64,000 bases of DNA from an uncultured Collinsella sp. (lineage in GTDB: Bacteria; Actinomycetota; Coriobacteriia; Coriobacteriales; Coriobacteriaceae), in contig UQHV01000003.1 in assembly GCA_900540895.1 (NCBI GenBank), forward strand, positions 62,001 to 126,000, read 5' to 3'. How positions within the stretch are numbered: the first letter of the stretch is position 1; each line of letters opens with the position of its first letter. Below are positions 34,121 to 43,077 of this stretch, piece after piece. The notes under the pieces are model-generated. The model ran no database searches and was not told the DNA's origin. It was given only the letters and a program-made list of their open reading frames with translations. The translations under genes and the position numbers were made by a program.

Positions 34121-34753
34121 ATGACTACCGTAAGACGAGCCAATCTTTCTTGCGTCGTCCAAGCGGGCGGGCTGTCGTCGCGCATGGGTTGCGACAAGGC
34201 GCGGATGTTGTTTTGCGGCGAGCCGCTCATCGAGCGCGTGCTGGGTCGGTTGGCGCCAGTTGCCGGTGAGTTAGTCGTGACGACTTCGCGTCCCAGCGAG
34301 CTTGCCTACCTTGAGGAGCGCACGTTTGGCGGCCTGATGCCGCGAATAGTGCCGGACCTTGAGGGGCCGGCGGGCGCCATGCGCGGCATCGCGAGTTCGC
34401 TGACTGCAGCCCGGCTGCCTCTCGTGGCTATCGTCGCCTGTGATATGCCGTTTGTCTCTTCGGAGCTGATCGGTGCCCTTGCCAATCGTGTTGAGGCCGA
34501 GGCGCTCGACGTGTGCGTGCCGCGCGAGGAGCGGGGGATTGAGCCGCTTTGCGCCGTCTGGCGCCGTGACGCGTGTACGCCGGTTGCCCATGAGCTGCTC
34601 GCCTGCGACCGTCAGCGAATTCGCTGCCTGATCGACCGAGTGAACGCTGGGTATTTGGATGAGCCTCAGATTGTTGAGGTCGCAGGTTCGACGCTCTGCT
34701 TCGAAAACGTTAATACGCCCGAGGAGTTTGCGGCGGCCGAGTTACTCGCCTAG
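34121..34753 (+). CDS. mobA: Molybdenum cofactor guanylyltransferase MobA
   Basis: The 210-residue enzyme adds GMP to molybdopterin to make the guanine dinucleotide form needed by FdhF. The nucleotide-binding motif QAGGLSSRMGCDKARM, the metal-site DMPF (ACDMPFVSSEL) and the late EPLCAVWR follow the MobA family. ATG 34121 is taken as the start because the region just upstream holds the selC terminator. ATG 34097 would add eight residues, and neither has a strong ribosome site. It is followed closely by a DUF3343 gene. Confidence 0.85.
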   Translation: MTTVRRANLSCVVQAGGLSSRMGCDKARMLFCGEPLIERVLGRLAPVAGELVVTTSRPSELAYLEERTFGGLMPRIVPDLEGPAGAMRGIASSLTAARLPLVAIVACDMPFVSSELIGALANRVEAEALDVCVPREERGIEPLCAVWRRDACTPVAHELLACDRQRIRCLIDRVNAGYLDEPQIVEVAGSTLCFENVNTPEEFAAAELLA

Positions 34754-34768
34754 ACGATTGGAGTTGTC

Positions 34769-35164
34769 ATGTCTCACGATATTTGTCCCGACACGGGAGA
34801 GCCTTGCACTTGCGACGGGTCCGAACCCTGTACCTGCGGTTGCGGTGGCTGTGGACATACCGCGGAAGAGGAAGCGGCCGCCGAGGCGTATCGTGAGGCA
34901 CACCGCGAAGGCCCGTCCGGTGATGCTCTCGACCACGAACACAAGATCATCGTTTCGTTCGATAGCACCTTCGATGTGATGGAATGCGAGCAGCTGTGCC
35001 TGGATGCCGGTGTGCCCGGGCGCATTATGCCTTTGCCCGGCTCCATCACCGCCGGCTGCGGCCTGTGCTGGGTCATGCCGTTCTCGGGCGATGCCCTCGC
35101 CGCCTTCCGCGCCGCCACTGAGGGCCGCATAACCCCTGCCGACTACCATCAGCTCGTCCTCTAA
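34769..35164 (+). CDS. DUF3343 protein with a cysteine-rich N-terminus
   Basis: A 131-residue protein. Residues 1-30 hold eight cysteines in CPDTGEPCTC, CTCGCGGCGH and neighbours, suggesting a metal site. Residues about 58-131 match the DUF3343 core (IIVSFDSTFDVMECEQLCLDAGVPGRIMPLPGSITAGCGLCW), with an extra Cys compared with the gene at 6948. It lies 15 bases after mobA. The location next to sel and mob genes suggests a role in selenium or molybdenum cofactor chemistry; no activity is established. Confidence 0.72.
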   Translation: MSHDICPDTGEPCTCDGSEPCTCGCGGCGHTAEEEAAAEAYREAHREGPSGDALDHEHKIIVSFDSTFDVMECEQLCLDAGVPGRIMPLPGSITAGCGLCWVMPFSGDALAAFRAATEGRITPADYHQLVL

Positions 35165-35172
35165 CCACCAAC

Positions 35173-35207
35173 ACCACCACAAAGGTGCCTGTCCCCAATG
35201 TGGTGGT
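35173..35207. repeat. ACCACCACA palindrome with a GTGCCTGTCCCC loop
   Basis: ACCACCACA (35173-35181) and TGTGGTGGT (35199-35207) pair around a 17-base loop containing GGTGCCTGTCCCC. A further TTTG follows, but no clear T-run. The remaining gap to gdhA (to 35421) shows only a probable promoter region (TATTAT at 35344-35349). Confidence 0.5.
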
Positions 35208-35421
35208 TTGGAACACGTGGACGAAACAGGTTTGAAACACGGGTTTTGCATGTCAGGCACTCAAAAACGCTTCTACCTGCATCGTAATCAAAACGAAACA
35301 TCTGCTCGTCGGCTTATGCGAAACTTTGCTGCAACAGTGCGATATTATCCATACTCGATAAAGTTCGCGGCGCATAGGGTGCCGCGACCGACATTTTTCG
35401 TTTCCCATCATTGGAGGAAGC

Positions 35422-36777
35422 ATGAGCTACACGCAGAAAGTTCTCGAAGAGCTCAAGGCCCGCTATCCCGAGCAGCCTGAGTTCATCCAGGCCGCGACCG
35501 AGATCCTCGGCACGATCCAGCCGGCGCTCGACGCCCACCCCGAGTACGAGGAGGCCGCCCTGCTGGAGCGCCTCGTCGAGCCCGAGCGCATCGTCATGTT
35601 CCGTGTTCCCTGGATCGACGACCAGGGCAAGGTTCAGGTCAACCGCGGTTATCGCGTCGAGTTCAACTCTGCCATTGGACCCTACAAGGGCGGTCTGCGC
35701 TTTAACCCGACGGTCACCTTGGGTATGCTCAAGTTCCTGGGTCTGGAGCAGATTCTCAAGAACAGCCTGACCACCCTTCCCATGGGCGGCGGCAAGGGCG
35801 GCTCCGACTTTGACCCCAAGGGCAAGTCCAACAACGAGATCATGCACTTCTGCCAGTCCTTCATGACCGAGCTCTATCGCCACATTGGCCCCAACACCGA
35901 CGTTCCCGCCGGCGACCTGGGCGTTGGCGGCCGCGAGGTTGCCTACATGTTCGGTCAGTACAAGCGCCTGACCAACGAGTGGACCGGCGTCCTCACCGGC
36001 AAGGGCCTCTCCTTTGGCGGCTCGCTCGCCCGTACCGAGGCCACCGGTTACGGTCTGGTCTACTTTGTGGACGAGTACCTCAAGAGCCGCGGCGACTCCT
36101 TCGAGGGCAAGAACGTCGTCGTTCACGGCTCCGGTAACGTCGCCATCTACGCGGTCCAGAAGGTCGCCCAGCTCGGCGGCAAGGTGCTGGCCTGTTCCGA
36201 TACCCACGGCTGGGTCGAGGATCCCGACGGCATCGACTACACCGTGCTCGAGCACGTCTACAACAAGAAGCGCTCCGGCCGCGACAAGGGCGTCACGCTC
36301 GCTATGTACGTTGACGAGAAGCCCAACGCCGTGTGGCACGAGGGCGACGGCCGCGGCGTGTGGCAGCTGCCCTGCGACATCGCGCTGCCCTGCGCTCGCG
36401 AGAACACGCTGCTGCTCGAGGACGCCCAGGCGCTCGTCGCCAACGGCTGCAAGGTGGTCGGCGAGGGCGCGAACATGCCCACGACCATCGAGGCCACAAC
36501 TTACTTCCAGGAGAACGGCGTCGCCTTTATGCCCGGTAAGGCTGCCAACGCCGGCGGCGTGCTCGTGTCCGGTCTGGAGATGAGCCAGAATGCCGAGCAC
36601 CTGTCCTGGACCTTCGAGGAGGTCGACGGCAAGCTCGAGCAGCTCATGCGCGGCATGTTCCACAACGTGGACGACACCGCCAAGGAGTATGGCCAGGAGG
36701 GCAACTTTGTCATGGGCGCCAACATCGCCGGCTTCCTGAAGGTCGCCGACGCCATGCTCGCCCAGGGCGTCTGCTAA
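35422..36777 (+). CDS. gdhA: NADP-type glutamate dehydrogenase GdhA
   Basis: This 451-residue enzyme interconverts 2-oxoglutarate plus ammonia and glutamate. It has the substrate loop PYKGGLRF, the catalytic lysine region LPMGGGKGGSDFDPKGKS, PAGDLGVGGREV and the Rossmann motif VHGSGNVAIY. Length and motifs fit the hexameric small (about 450 residues) class usual for NADP-dependent biosynthetic enzymes. GGAGG precedes the ATG. It is monocistronic with its own terminator. Confidence 0.94.
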   Translation: MSYTQKVLEELKARYPEQPEFIQAATEILGTIQPALDAHPEYEEAALLERLVEPERIVMFRVPWIDDQGKVQVNRGYRVEFNSAIGPYKGGLRFNPTVTLGMLKFLGLEQILKNSLTTLPMGGGKGGSDFDPKGKSNNEIMHFCQSFMTELYRHIGPNTDVPAGDLGVGGREVAYMFGQYKRLTNEWTGVLTGKGLSFGGSLARTEATGYGLVYFVDEYLKSRGDSFEGKNVVVHGSGNVAIYAVQKVAQLGGKVLACSDTHGWVEDPDGIDYTVLEHVYNKKRSGRDKGVTLAMYVDEKPNAVWHEGDGRGVWQLPCDIALPCARENTLLLEDAQALVANGCKVVGEGANMPTTIEATTYFQENGVAFMPGKAANAGGVLVSGLEMSQNAEHLSWTFEEVDGKLEQLMRGMFHNVDDTAKEYGQEGNFVMGANIAGFLKVADAMLAQGVC

Positions 36778-36804
36778 ATCTTTGCTTGACATAGCATGTG
36801 ATGA

Positions 36805-36837
36805 GGCTCCCAGTCATCTTGGCTGGGAGCCTTTTTT
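36805..36837 (+). terminator. Terminator of gdhA
   Basis: GGCTCCCAG and CTGGGAGCC form a 9-bp stem around a 9-base loop, followed by TTTTTT. Confidence 0.9.
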
Positions 36838-36932
36838 GATCCGCATGCGACGGAGGAAAACGGATCATTTTGTCCCGACACGAGCTGTGCGCTCACGTTT
36901 GGTACACTTAAAGGTACTGGACAAGTGGAGAG

Positions 36933-37847
36933 ATGGGGGAGAACGTGCTCAAGTTCGGTACCTACGTCCGTGTTGGAAACGCGGCCGAAGCCTATGAGCT
37001 CTTACAGAAGAACCGCAACAACAAGATTGTGGGCGGCGGCATCTGGATGCGCCTGGGTTCGCGTCGAGTGGCGACGGCGATTGACCTTTCGGCCTGCGGG
37101 CTCGATCAAATCGAGGAGACCGAGACCGAGTTTCGCATCGGCGCCATGTGCACCCTGCGCCAGCTCGAGCGCCATGCCGAGATCAACGCGCTTGTCAACA
37201 ACGTCTTTGAGTTCGCCGTCCACGATATCGTGGGCGTGCAGCTGCGCAATACCGCCACAGTGGGCGGCAGCATCTACGGCCGCTTTGGTTTTTCGGATGT
37301 GCTCTCCGCCTTCCTCGCGCTCGATTCCTATGTTGAGCTGACGGGCGCCGGCCGCGTGCCGCTCGCCGAGTTCGTGGACATGGGCTATGTGCGCGACGTG
37401 ATCGAGCGCGTCGTGGTCGTTAAGCACGACTACCGCGCGAGCTATGAGGCCGTGCGCAAGGCCGCGACCGACTTCCCTTCGCTTAATGTCACCGCCGCCT
37501 GGTGGGACAACCGCTGGCATGTCACTGTGGGTGCCCGCCCGTTGCGTGCGACCCTGCTGCAGGGTGAGGCATGCGGCCTGGTGAACGAGCAACCTTCCGA
37601 GGACGAGCTGCGCGCCCTGGCCGCATCCGTGCGCGCCCTGAGCTACGGCACCAACCTGTGGGGCTCGGCCGACTACCGCCGCCGCATCTCGGCCCCGTTG
37701 GCGATTCAGGCCGTGCGCCGCGCCGCCGGCATCGAGCTTTCGGCCGCGCTTGCCCGCGAGCTCGAGACCGTGCAAGCGCCTAAGTTTGCCACGGACGAGT
37801 ATTCCTGCCGCCGCGTGCCCGGCGTCGATTCTAGCGAGGTGCGCTAA
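36933..37847 (+). CDS. FAD-binding subunit of a molybdenum hydroxylase (XdhB/CoxM-like)
   Basis: About 300 residues with the FAD-binding fold of the xanthine dehydrogenase/CO dehydrogenase medium subunit. IVGGGIWMRLG near the N-terminus and TVGGSIYGRFGFSDVLSAFLAL are the two flavin-contact motifs. The C-terminal CO-dehydrogenase-like flavoprotein domain follows. It overlaps the molybdenum subunit gene by one base. The ATG at 36933 has its Shine-Dalgarno too close, whereas GTG 36945 is preceded by GGGGGAG at good spacing and may be the true start. It passes electrons from the iron-sulfur domain to a nicotinamide or other carrier. Confidence 0.82.
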   Translation: MGENVLKFGTYVRVGNAAEAYELLQKNRNNKIVGGGIWMRLGSRRVATAIDLSACGLDQIEETETEFRIGAMCTLRQLERHAEINALVNNVFEFAVHDIVGVQLRNTATVGGSIYGRFGFSDVLSAFLALDSYVELTGAGRVPLAEFVDMGYVRDVIERVVVVKHDYRASYEAVRKAATDFPSLNVTAAWWDNRWHVTVGARPLRATLLQGEACGLVNEQPSEDELRALAASVRALSYGTNLWGSADYRRRISAPLAIQAVRRAAGIELSAALARELETVQAPKFATDEYSCRRVPGVDSSEVR

Positions 37848-40678
37848 TGGCTGCCAAACTTATCGATCTTTCTTTTACGCTCAACGGCCGCAAGGTCAAG
37901 GTTCAGATTGCCCCCGATACCATGCTCTTTGCGCTGCTGCGCGAGCAGGGCTGCGCGTCGGTGCGCTGCGCCTGCGAGACCACCAACTGCGGTCTGTGCA
38001 CAGTGTGGCTCGACGGCGATCCGGTGCTGAGCTGCTCGGTTCCCGCCGCCCGTGTTGAGGGCCACACCATCACCACGCTCGAGGGCCTCAAGGTCGAGTC
38101 CGAGGCACTGGCCCGTGCGATGGCTGCCGAAGGTGCCGAGCAGTGCGGTTTTTGCGCCCCCGGCCTCATCATGAACGTGCTGGCGCTTGCCCGCGCCGCC
38201 AAGGAGGACCCGAGCCTCGTCGCCACGCGCGAGGAGCTCTCGCGCCAGCTCGCCGGCAACCTCTGCCGCTGCAGCGGCTACGAGAGCCAGTTGCGCGCCA
38301 TCGTGCGATTCCTCAGCGAATCTGGCGTACAGGTGGGCTTTGAGTTGCCCGAGCTGCCGGTCAACGACACCAGCTGCGACGGCGTCACTTACAAGCAGAT
38401 CACCCACAAGCAGCCCAAGAAGGACTCGAAGGCTCTGCTCGAGGGCCGTCCCGTCTACACGGGCGATATGGTGCCCGCCGGCGCCCTGATCGTCAAACTC
38501 AAGCGCAGCCCCTATGCCCGCGCCAAGATTCGCTCCATCGACACGTCTCGCGCCCTGAAGGTGCCCGGCGTGGTGGGCGTCTACACCTACGAGGACGTGC
38601 CCAAGCGCCGCTTTACCATCGCCGGCCAGAGCTATCCGCAGCCGAGTCCCTACGACCGCCTGATTCTCGAGAACCTCGTGCGCTACCAAAACGAGGAGGT
38701 GGCGATTGTCGCCGCCGAGACCGAGGAGGCCGCCGACAAGGCGCTCAAGCTCATCAAGGTCGACTACGAGGCGCTCGAGCCCCTGCTCGACTTTACCCAG
38801 GCGCTCGATAACGACATTGTGGTCCACCCCGAGGGCGACGTGACCTTTATGTTCCCGCAGGGCGGCGACGTTGCTCGCAACCTGGTGTGCAGCGGTACCA
38901 GCGATTTTGGCGACTTGGATGAGGCCTTCGCCCAGAGCGACATCGTCTTTGAGCGCACCTACACGAGCCAGGCCACGCAGACCGCGCCCATGGAGACCTT
39001 CCGCGCCTTTGCGACGACCGACGCGTTCGGGCGCATCTCGGTGACCACCTCGACGCAGGTGCCCTTCCACGTGCGCCGCATGGTCGCGCAGTCGCTTGAC
39101 ATTCCGCAATCGCAGGTGCAGGTCATCAAGCCGCGCATCGGTGGCGGCTTTGGCTCCAAGCAGACGGGCTGCTGCGAGATCTTCGTGGCGTTTGTCACCC
39201 AACAGACCGGCCGTCCGAGCTACTGCTGCTACACCCGCGAGGAGACCATCACCGCGGGCAACTCGCGTCACCAGATGCAGATGACCGTTAAGCTCGGCGC
39301 CATGAACGACGGCACCATCACGGCTATCGATCTGCACACGCTGTCCAATGCCGGTGCTTATGGCGAGCATGCCACCACGACAATCGGCCTTTCGGGCCAT
39401 AAGAGCCTGCCCATCTACAACCACGTGAAGGCGAGCCGCTTTAGCTGGGACGCCGTCTACACCAATACCAACCGCGGCGGTGCGTATCGCGGCTACGGTG
39501 CCACCCAGGGCCAGTTTGCTGTGGAAAGCGCCGTCAACGAGCTCGCCGACATGCTGCATATGGACCCCGCCGACCTGCGCCTTAAGAACATGGTGCACGA
39601 GGGCGAGATCATGCCGCAGTACTACAACGAGAAGCTCAATGCCTGCGCGCTCGACCGCTGCCTGCTGCGAGCGATGGACATGATTGGTTGGCGCGACAAG
39701 CCACTGGCCGTGGACCTGGGCGACCGTGTGCGCGCTCTGGGCTGCGCGCTCACCATGCAGGGCTCGGGCATTTCCAACGTGGATATCGCCGGCATCGACA
39801 TGCGCCTGGAAGAGGACGGCTTCATTACCATCGGCACCGGCGCCACCGATAACGGCATGGGCGTCGACACGATCCTGGCGCAGATTGCCGCCGAGGAGCT
39901 GGGCGTTGAGAGCTCACTCATTGTGGTGCGCGGCGTGGACACCGACGTGTCGCCGTTCGATGCCGGCTCGTACGCGAGCTCGGGCACGTACGTGACAGGC
40001 CTGGCAGCCAAGAACGCCGCGACCGAGCTGCGCGAGAAGATCTGCGCCAAGGCCGCCCAGATGTGGGACGTGGACGCCGCCGATGTGGTCTTTGATGGTC
40101 AGTACGTGCGCCTGTCCGACGAGCGCGCCGCGCGCGAGCAGAACCGCTACCTCACGCTGCGCGATTTTGCCAATCTGTGCGTCAAGAACATCGCGGGCGG
40201 CGACGCGCTCACCTCGCATGCCTCTGCCTGCCTGCCCGTTTCGCCTCCGCCGTTTATGGCCGGCATTGCCGAGGTCGAGGTCGACAAGGCCACCGGCAAG
40301 GTGACTGTGGTGGACTATGCGGCGGCTGTGGACTGCGGCACCGTGATCAACGAGGCGCTCGCGCGCGTTCAGGCCGAGGGCGGCATTGCCCAGGGCATCG
40401 GTCACGCACTCTACGAGATCGTCGAGCACGATGACCGCGGTCGTCTGCGCACCGGCAACTTTATGAGCTACAAGCTGCCCACGCGCCTGGATATCGGCAG
40501 CATTCGCGTGGCCTTTGAGCCGAGCTACGAGCCGACGGGCCCGTTTGGCGCCAAGTCGATCGGCGAGGTCGTCATCAACACGCCGCTCGCCGCCGTGGCC
40601 TCGGCCGTCGCACACGCCACCGGACACCAGGTGCGCTCGCTGCCCATCACGCCCGAGAAGGCCCTGCTGGGGGAGTAG
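37847..40678 (+). CDS. Molybdenum hydroxylase with fused 2Fe-2S and molybdopterin domains (xanthine/aldehyde oxidoreductase family)
   Basis: A 943-residue fusion. Residues 1-165 hold two [2Fe-2S] clusters (CACETTNCGLC, then CGFCAPG and CRCSGY). From about 190 the molybdopterin domains follow, with GGGFGSKQTG, AYRGYGATQGQFA and the catalytic glutamate near the end in GPFGAKSIGEV. A family of this type hydroxylates purines, aldehydes or N-heterocycles; the substrate is not readable. Domain order resembles aldehyde oxidoreductase and the selenium-dependent hydroxylases. A labile selenium ligand is possible because selD, yedF and an EF2568-type aminotransferase occur in this genome, but no yqeB or yqeC is beside it. 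Confidence 0.85.
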   Translation: MAAKLIDLSFTLNGRKVKVQIAPDTMLFALLREQGCASVRCACETTNCGLCTVWLDGDPVLSCSVPAARVEGHTITTLEGLKVESEALARAMAAEGAEQCGFCAPGLIMNVLALARAAKEDPSLVATREELSRQLAGNLCRCSGYESQLRAIVRFLSESGVQVGFELPELPVNDTSCDGVTYKQITHKQPKKDSKALLEGRPVYTGDMVPAGALIVKLKRSPYARAKIRSIDTSRALKVPGVVGVYTYEDVPKRRFTIAGQSYPQPSPYDRLILENLVRYQNEEVAIVAAETEEAADKALKLIKVDYEALEPLLDFTQALDNDIVVHPEGDVTFMFPQGGDVARNLVCSGTSDFGDLDEAFAQSDIVFERTYTSQATQTAPMETFRAFATTDAFGRISVTTSTQVPFHVRRMVAQSLDIPQSQVQVIKPRIGGGFGSKQTGCCEIFVAFVTQQTGRPSYCCYTREETITAGNSRHQMQMTVKLGAMNDGTITAIDLHTLSNAGAYGEHATTTIGLSGHKSLPIYNHVKASRFSWDAVYTNTNRGGAYRGYGATQGQFAVESAVNELADMLHMDPADLRLKNMVHEGEIMPQYYNEKLNACALDRCLLRAMDMIGWRDKPLAVDLGDRVRALGCALTMQGSGISNVDIAGIDMRLEEDGFITIGTGATDNGMGVDTILAQIAAEELGVESSLIVVRGVDTDVSPFDAGSYASSGTYVTGLAAKNAATELREKICAKAAQMWDVDAADVVFDGQYVRLSDERAAREQNRYLTLRDFANLCVKNIAGGDALTSHASACLPVSPPPFMAGIAEVEVDKATGKVTVVDYAAAVDCGTVINEALARVQAEGGIAQGIGHALYEIVEHDDRGRLRTGNFMSYKLPTRLDIGSIRVAFEPSYEPTGPFGAKSIGEVVINTPLAAVASAVAHATGHQVRSLPITPEKALLGE

Positions 40679-40702
40679 CGGGTCAGCGAACAAGTCGTAA
40701 TT

Positions 40703-40732
40703 GGCGGGGCGGGGCAACTCGCCCCGCCTTTT
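40703..40732 (+). terminator. Terminator of the molybdenum hydroxylase operon
   Basis: GGCGGGGCG and CGCCCCGCC form a 9-bp stem around an 8-base loop and are followed by TTTT. Confidence 0.85.
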
Positions 40733-40818
40733 GCACTCGTGGTGAGGTCGTGAGCCTGTAAAAGGTGTGCGTGCGCTTGCCGTTCGTATCTGCTATCATT
40801 CCTAGTCTGTGCGCTCAT

Positions 40819-40902
40819 GCGGGCGTGGCGGAATTGGTAGACGCGCCAGATTTAGGTTCTGGTGGGATTCCCGTGAAGGTTCGAGTCCTTTCGCCCGCAC
40901 CA
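40819..40902 (+). tRNA. tRNA-Leu (anticodon TAG)
   Basis: 84 bases with encoded CCA. The acceptor GCGGGCG pairs with CGCCCGC, the anticodon stem CCAGA/TCTGG encloses TTTAGGT, a class II variable arm follows (GGGATTCCCGT), and the T arm is AGGTTCGAGTCCT. TATCAT at 40794-40799 is a likely -10 box. Confidence 0.95.
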
Positions 40903-40990
40903 ACGCACCTGCGTCGGCTCCCGCCGTCGCAACTCTTTGTTGCATAAAGGTACCAGCACCTCAGATAAGCTGGGCAGTATGAGGAGGAAC

Positions 40991-42292
40991 GTGTTGAACA
41001 TCACCGCTTCTGACGTCAAGGACGCCAAGCTCACCGCTACGGTCACCATCCCGGCCGCCGACGTCGACGCCGCGATCAAGAAGGCCTACAAGGACACCGC
41101 CAAGAAGTACCGCTTCCCGGGCTTCCGCGCCGGTAAGGCCCCCCGTCCGGTCATCGACTCTGCTCTTGGCGCCGAGGCTACCCTCGCTCAGGCCACCAAC
41201 GACCTGATCGCCGCCAACGAGCCCGCCGTCCTCAACGAGCTGGACATCGTCCCCACCAAGAACGGTGACTACAAGGAGCTCGACCTCGCCAAGGATCACG
41301 AGGACTACACCTACACCGTCGAGTTCTCCCTGCGTCCTGCCGCTGAGCTCTCCTCTTTCGACGCTGTTGAGATCGAGATGCCTCCCGCGGAGGTCACCGA
41401 GTCCGAGATCAACAACCAAGTTGAGATGCTCCTCAACTACCGTGCCACCTTCGAGGACGTCGAGGGTCGCGCCGTCGAGGCCGAGGACTACGTCACCGTC
41501 GACCTCAAGGCCGTCGAGAACGCCGACAACTTTGCCGCCGAGGGCCGCATGCTCATCGCCGGTAGCGAAAGCAACCCCAAGGAGTTCAACGAGGCCCTGA
41601 TTGGCGCTAACGTCGACGACGTCAAGACCGTCACCTGGACCGACGAGGTCGAGGAGGGCGAGGAGGCCGAGACCCACACCGTCGAGGTCACCGTCAAGGG
41701 CATCAAGGTCCGCAACACCCCCGAGCTCACCGACGAGCTCGTCAAGTCCGACTTTGGCTTCGACAGCATCGACGCCATGCGCGACGCCATCAAGATCGAG
41801 ATCGAGCAGGACAAGGCTTCTCGCCTCCCGGCCGAGAAGGAGAACCGTTGCGTCTCCGCTCTCGCCGAGCGCCTGCAGCTCGAGGAGATGGACGCCGACT
41901 ACGAGCAGTCCGTCTTTGAGGAGCTTGGCCAGAACTTCCTGTCCAACCTCGCTGCCCGCGGCATGACGCTCGACGCCTGGCTGCCCGCTTCCGGCCTGAC
42001 CATGGAGCAGTTCATCGGCGACCTGCACAAGCAGGCCAACGACGTTGCTCGTGAGTCCCTGGCTCTCGACGCCCTCGCCCGCGAGCTCAAGATCGAGGTC
42101 ACCGAGGACGATATCAACGCCGAGTTCGAGAAGGCCGGCGTCAAGGACGTCGAGGCTTCCAAGGCCGAGTTCATCGCCGATGGCCGCATGCCTGCCGTCC
42201 GCGAGTCCATCCGTCGCTCCAAGGCTGTCGACCACTTGGTCGAGAACGCCAAGGTGACCGAGGTCGACGAGACCGCCAAGGACGCCGAGTAA
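40991..42292 (+). CDS. tig: Trigger factor
   Basis: This ribosome-bound chaperone has an N-terminal ribosome-binding domain (the GFRAGKAPRPVI loop is the trigger factor signature), an FKBP-type prolyl isomerase domain (ANNF-like EAEDYVTVDLKA) and a long alpha-helical C-terminal arm. GTG 40991 gives 433 residues. AGGAGG at 40982-40987 is equally compatible with TTG 40994, which would give the usual MNIT start. It precedes clpP and clpX, as in many bacteria, but a hairpin lies between. Confidence 0.92.
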   Translation: MLNITASDVKDAKLTATVTIPAADVDAAIKKAYKDTAKKYRFPGFRAGKAPRPVIDSALGAEATLAQATNDLIAANEPAVLNELDIVPTKNGDYKELDLAKDHEDYTYTVEFSLRPAAELSSFDAVEIEMPPAEVTESEINNQVEMLLNYRATFEDVEGRAVEAEDYVTVDLKAVENADNFAAEGRMLIAGSESNPKEFNEALIGANVDDVKTVTWTDEVEEGEEAETHTVEVTVKGIKVRNTPELTDELVKSDFGFDSIDAMRDAIKIEIEQDKASRLPAEKENRCVSALAERLQLEEMDADYEQSVFEELGQNFLSNLAARGMTLDAWLPASGLTMEQFIGDLHKQANDVARESLALDALARELKIEVTEDDINAEFEKAGVKDVEASKAEFIADGRMPAVRESIRRSKAVDHLVENAKVTEVDETAKDAE

Positions 42293-42368
42293 TTCTCGCC
42301 ACCTTGCCCGCGAGCGCATGGGTGCGCCCGTGATGGGGTAAAGTTATACACCGGTTATCCGGTTGCTT

Positions 42369-42414
42369 CGTACGGTGCCAGCCAATGCATAGCATGCGGG
42401 CACCGTACGTTTAT
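42369..42414 (+). terminator. Terminator between tig and clpP
   Basis: CGTACGGTGCC (42369-42379) pairs with GGCACCGTACG (42399-42409) around 19 bases, then TTTAT. The TTATAC box at 42345-42350 upstream could drive clpP through it. Confidence 0.6.
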
Positions 42415-42455
42415 CTAGAACCAATTTGGTCCGCAAGAGAGAAATGGAGATGCGT

Positions 42456-43076
42456 ATGATTGCTAAGTTCGATTCCGCCCTCGTGCCATACGTTATCGAG
42501 CAGACGCCGCGCGGCGAGCGCAGCTACGATATCTATTCGCGCCTGCTCAACGACCGCATCATCTTCTTGGGCGAGGAGATCAACTCCGTCAGCGCCAACT
42601 TGGTCGTTGCCCAGCTGCTGCATCTTGAGAGCCAAGATGCCGAGAAGGATATCTCGCTCTACATCAATTCGCCCGGCGGCGAGGTCTACTCCGGTCTGGC
42701 GATTCTTGACACCATGAACTTCATTAAGCCGCAGGTCTCCACCATTTGCGTGGGTATGGCCGCGTCTATGGCCGCCGTGCTGCTTTCGGCCGGCGCCAAG
42801 GGCAAGCGCTTCTGCCTGCCGCACTCCAAGGTCATGATTCACCAGCCCAGCGGCGGTGCCCAGGGCCAGCAGACCGAGATCGAGATCGTGGCCGAGGAGA
42901 TCAAGAAGACCCGTCGCGAGCTCAACCAGATCCTGTCCGATGCCTCGGGCCAGCCTATCGAGAAGGTCCAGGCCGATACCGAGCGCGATAACTACCTGAC
43001 TGCTGCCGAGGCCCTCGACTACGGCCTGATCGACCGTATCGTCACCTCGCGCGACCTCGCTGCGAAGGACGCCTAG
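42456..43076 (+). CDS. clpP: ATP-dependent Clp protease proteolytic subunit ClpP
   Basis: A 206-residue serine protease subunit. It has INSPGGEVYSGLAI, the nucleophile region CVGMAASMAAVLLSAG and the catalytic histidine in MIHQPSGG; the Asp lies further on. ATG 42456 has GGAG six bases upstream; ATGs at 42444 and 42450 would add a few residues. It is followed one base later by clpX, so the two are co-transcribed and form the ClpXP machine. Confidence 0.93.
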   Translation: MIAKFDSALVPYVIEQTPRGERSYDIYSRLLNDRIIFLGEEINSVSANLVVAQLLHLESQDAEKDISLYINSPGGEVYSGLAILDTMNFIKPQVSTICVGMAASMAAVLLSAGAKGKRFCLPHSKVMIHQPSGGAQGQQTEIEIVAEEIKKTRRELNQILSDASGQPIEKVQADTERDNYLTAAEALDYGLIDRIVTSRDLAAKDA

Positions 43077-43077
43077 G

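Noticed and set aside
33515..34753. 412-residue version of MobA
   Set aside because: Its first 200 codons run out of frame through the selB end, the palindrome, selC and its terminator; the MobA homology starts at 34121.
35173..35207. Terminator of the mobA-DUF3343 genes
   Set aside because: The stem is good but lacks a T-run, so it was listed as a palindrome only.
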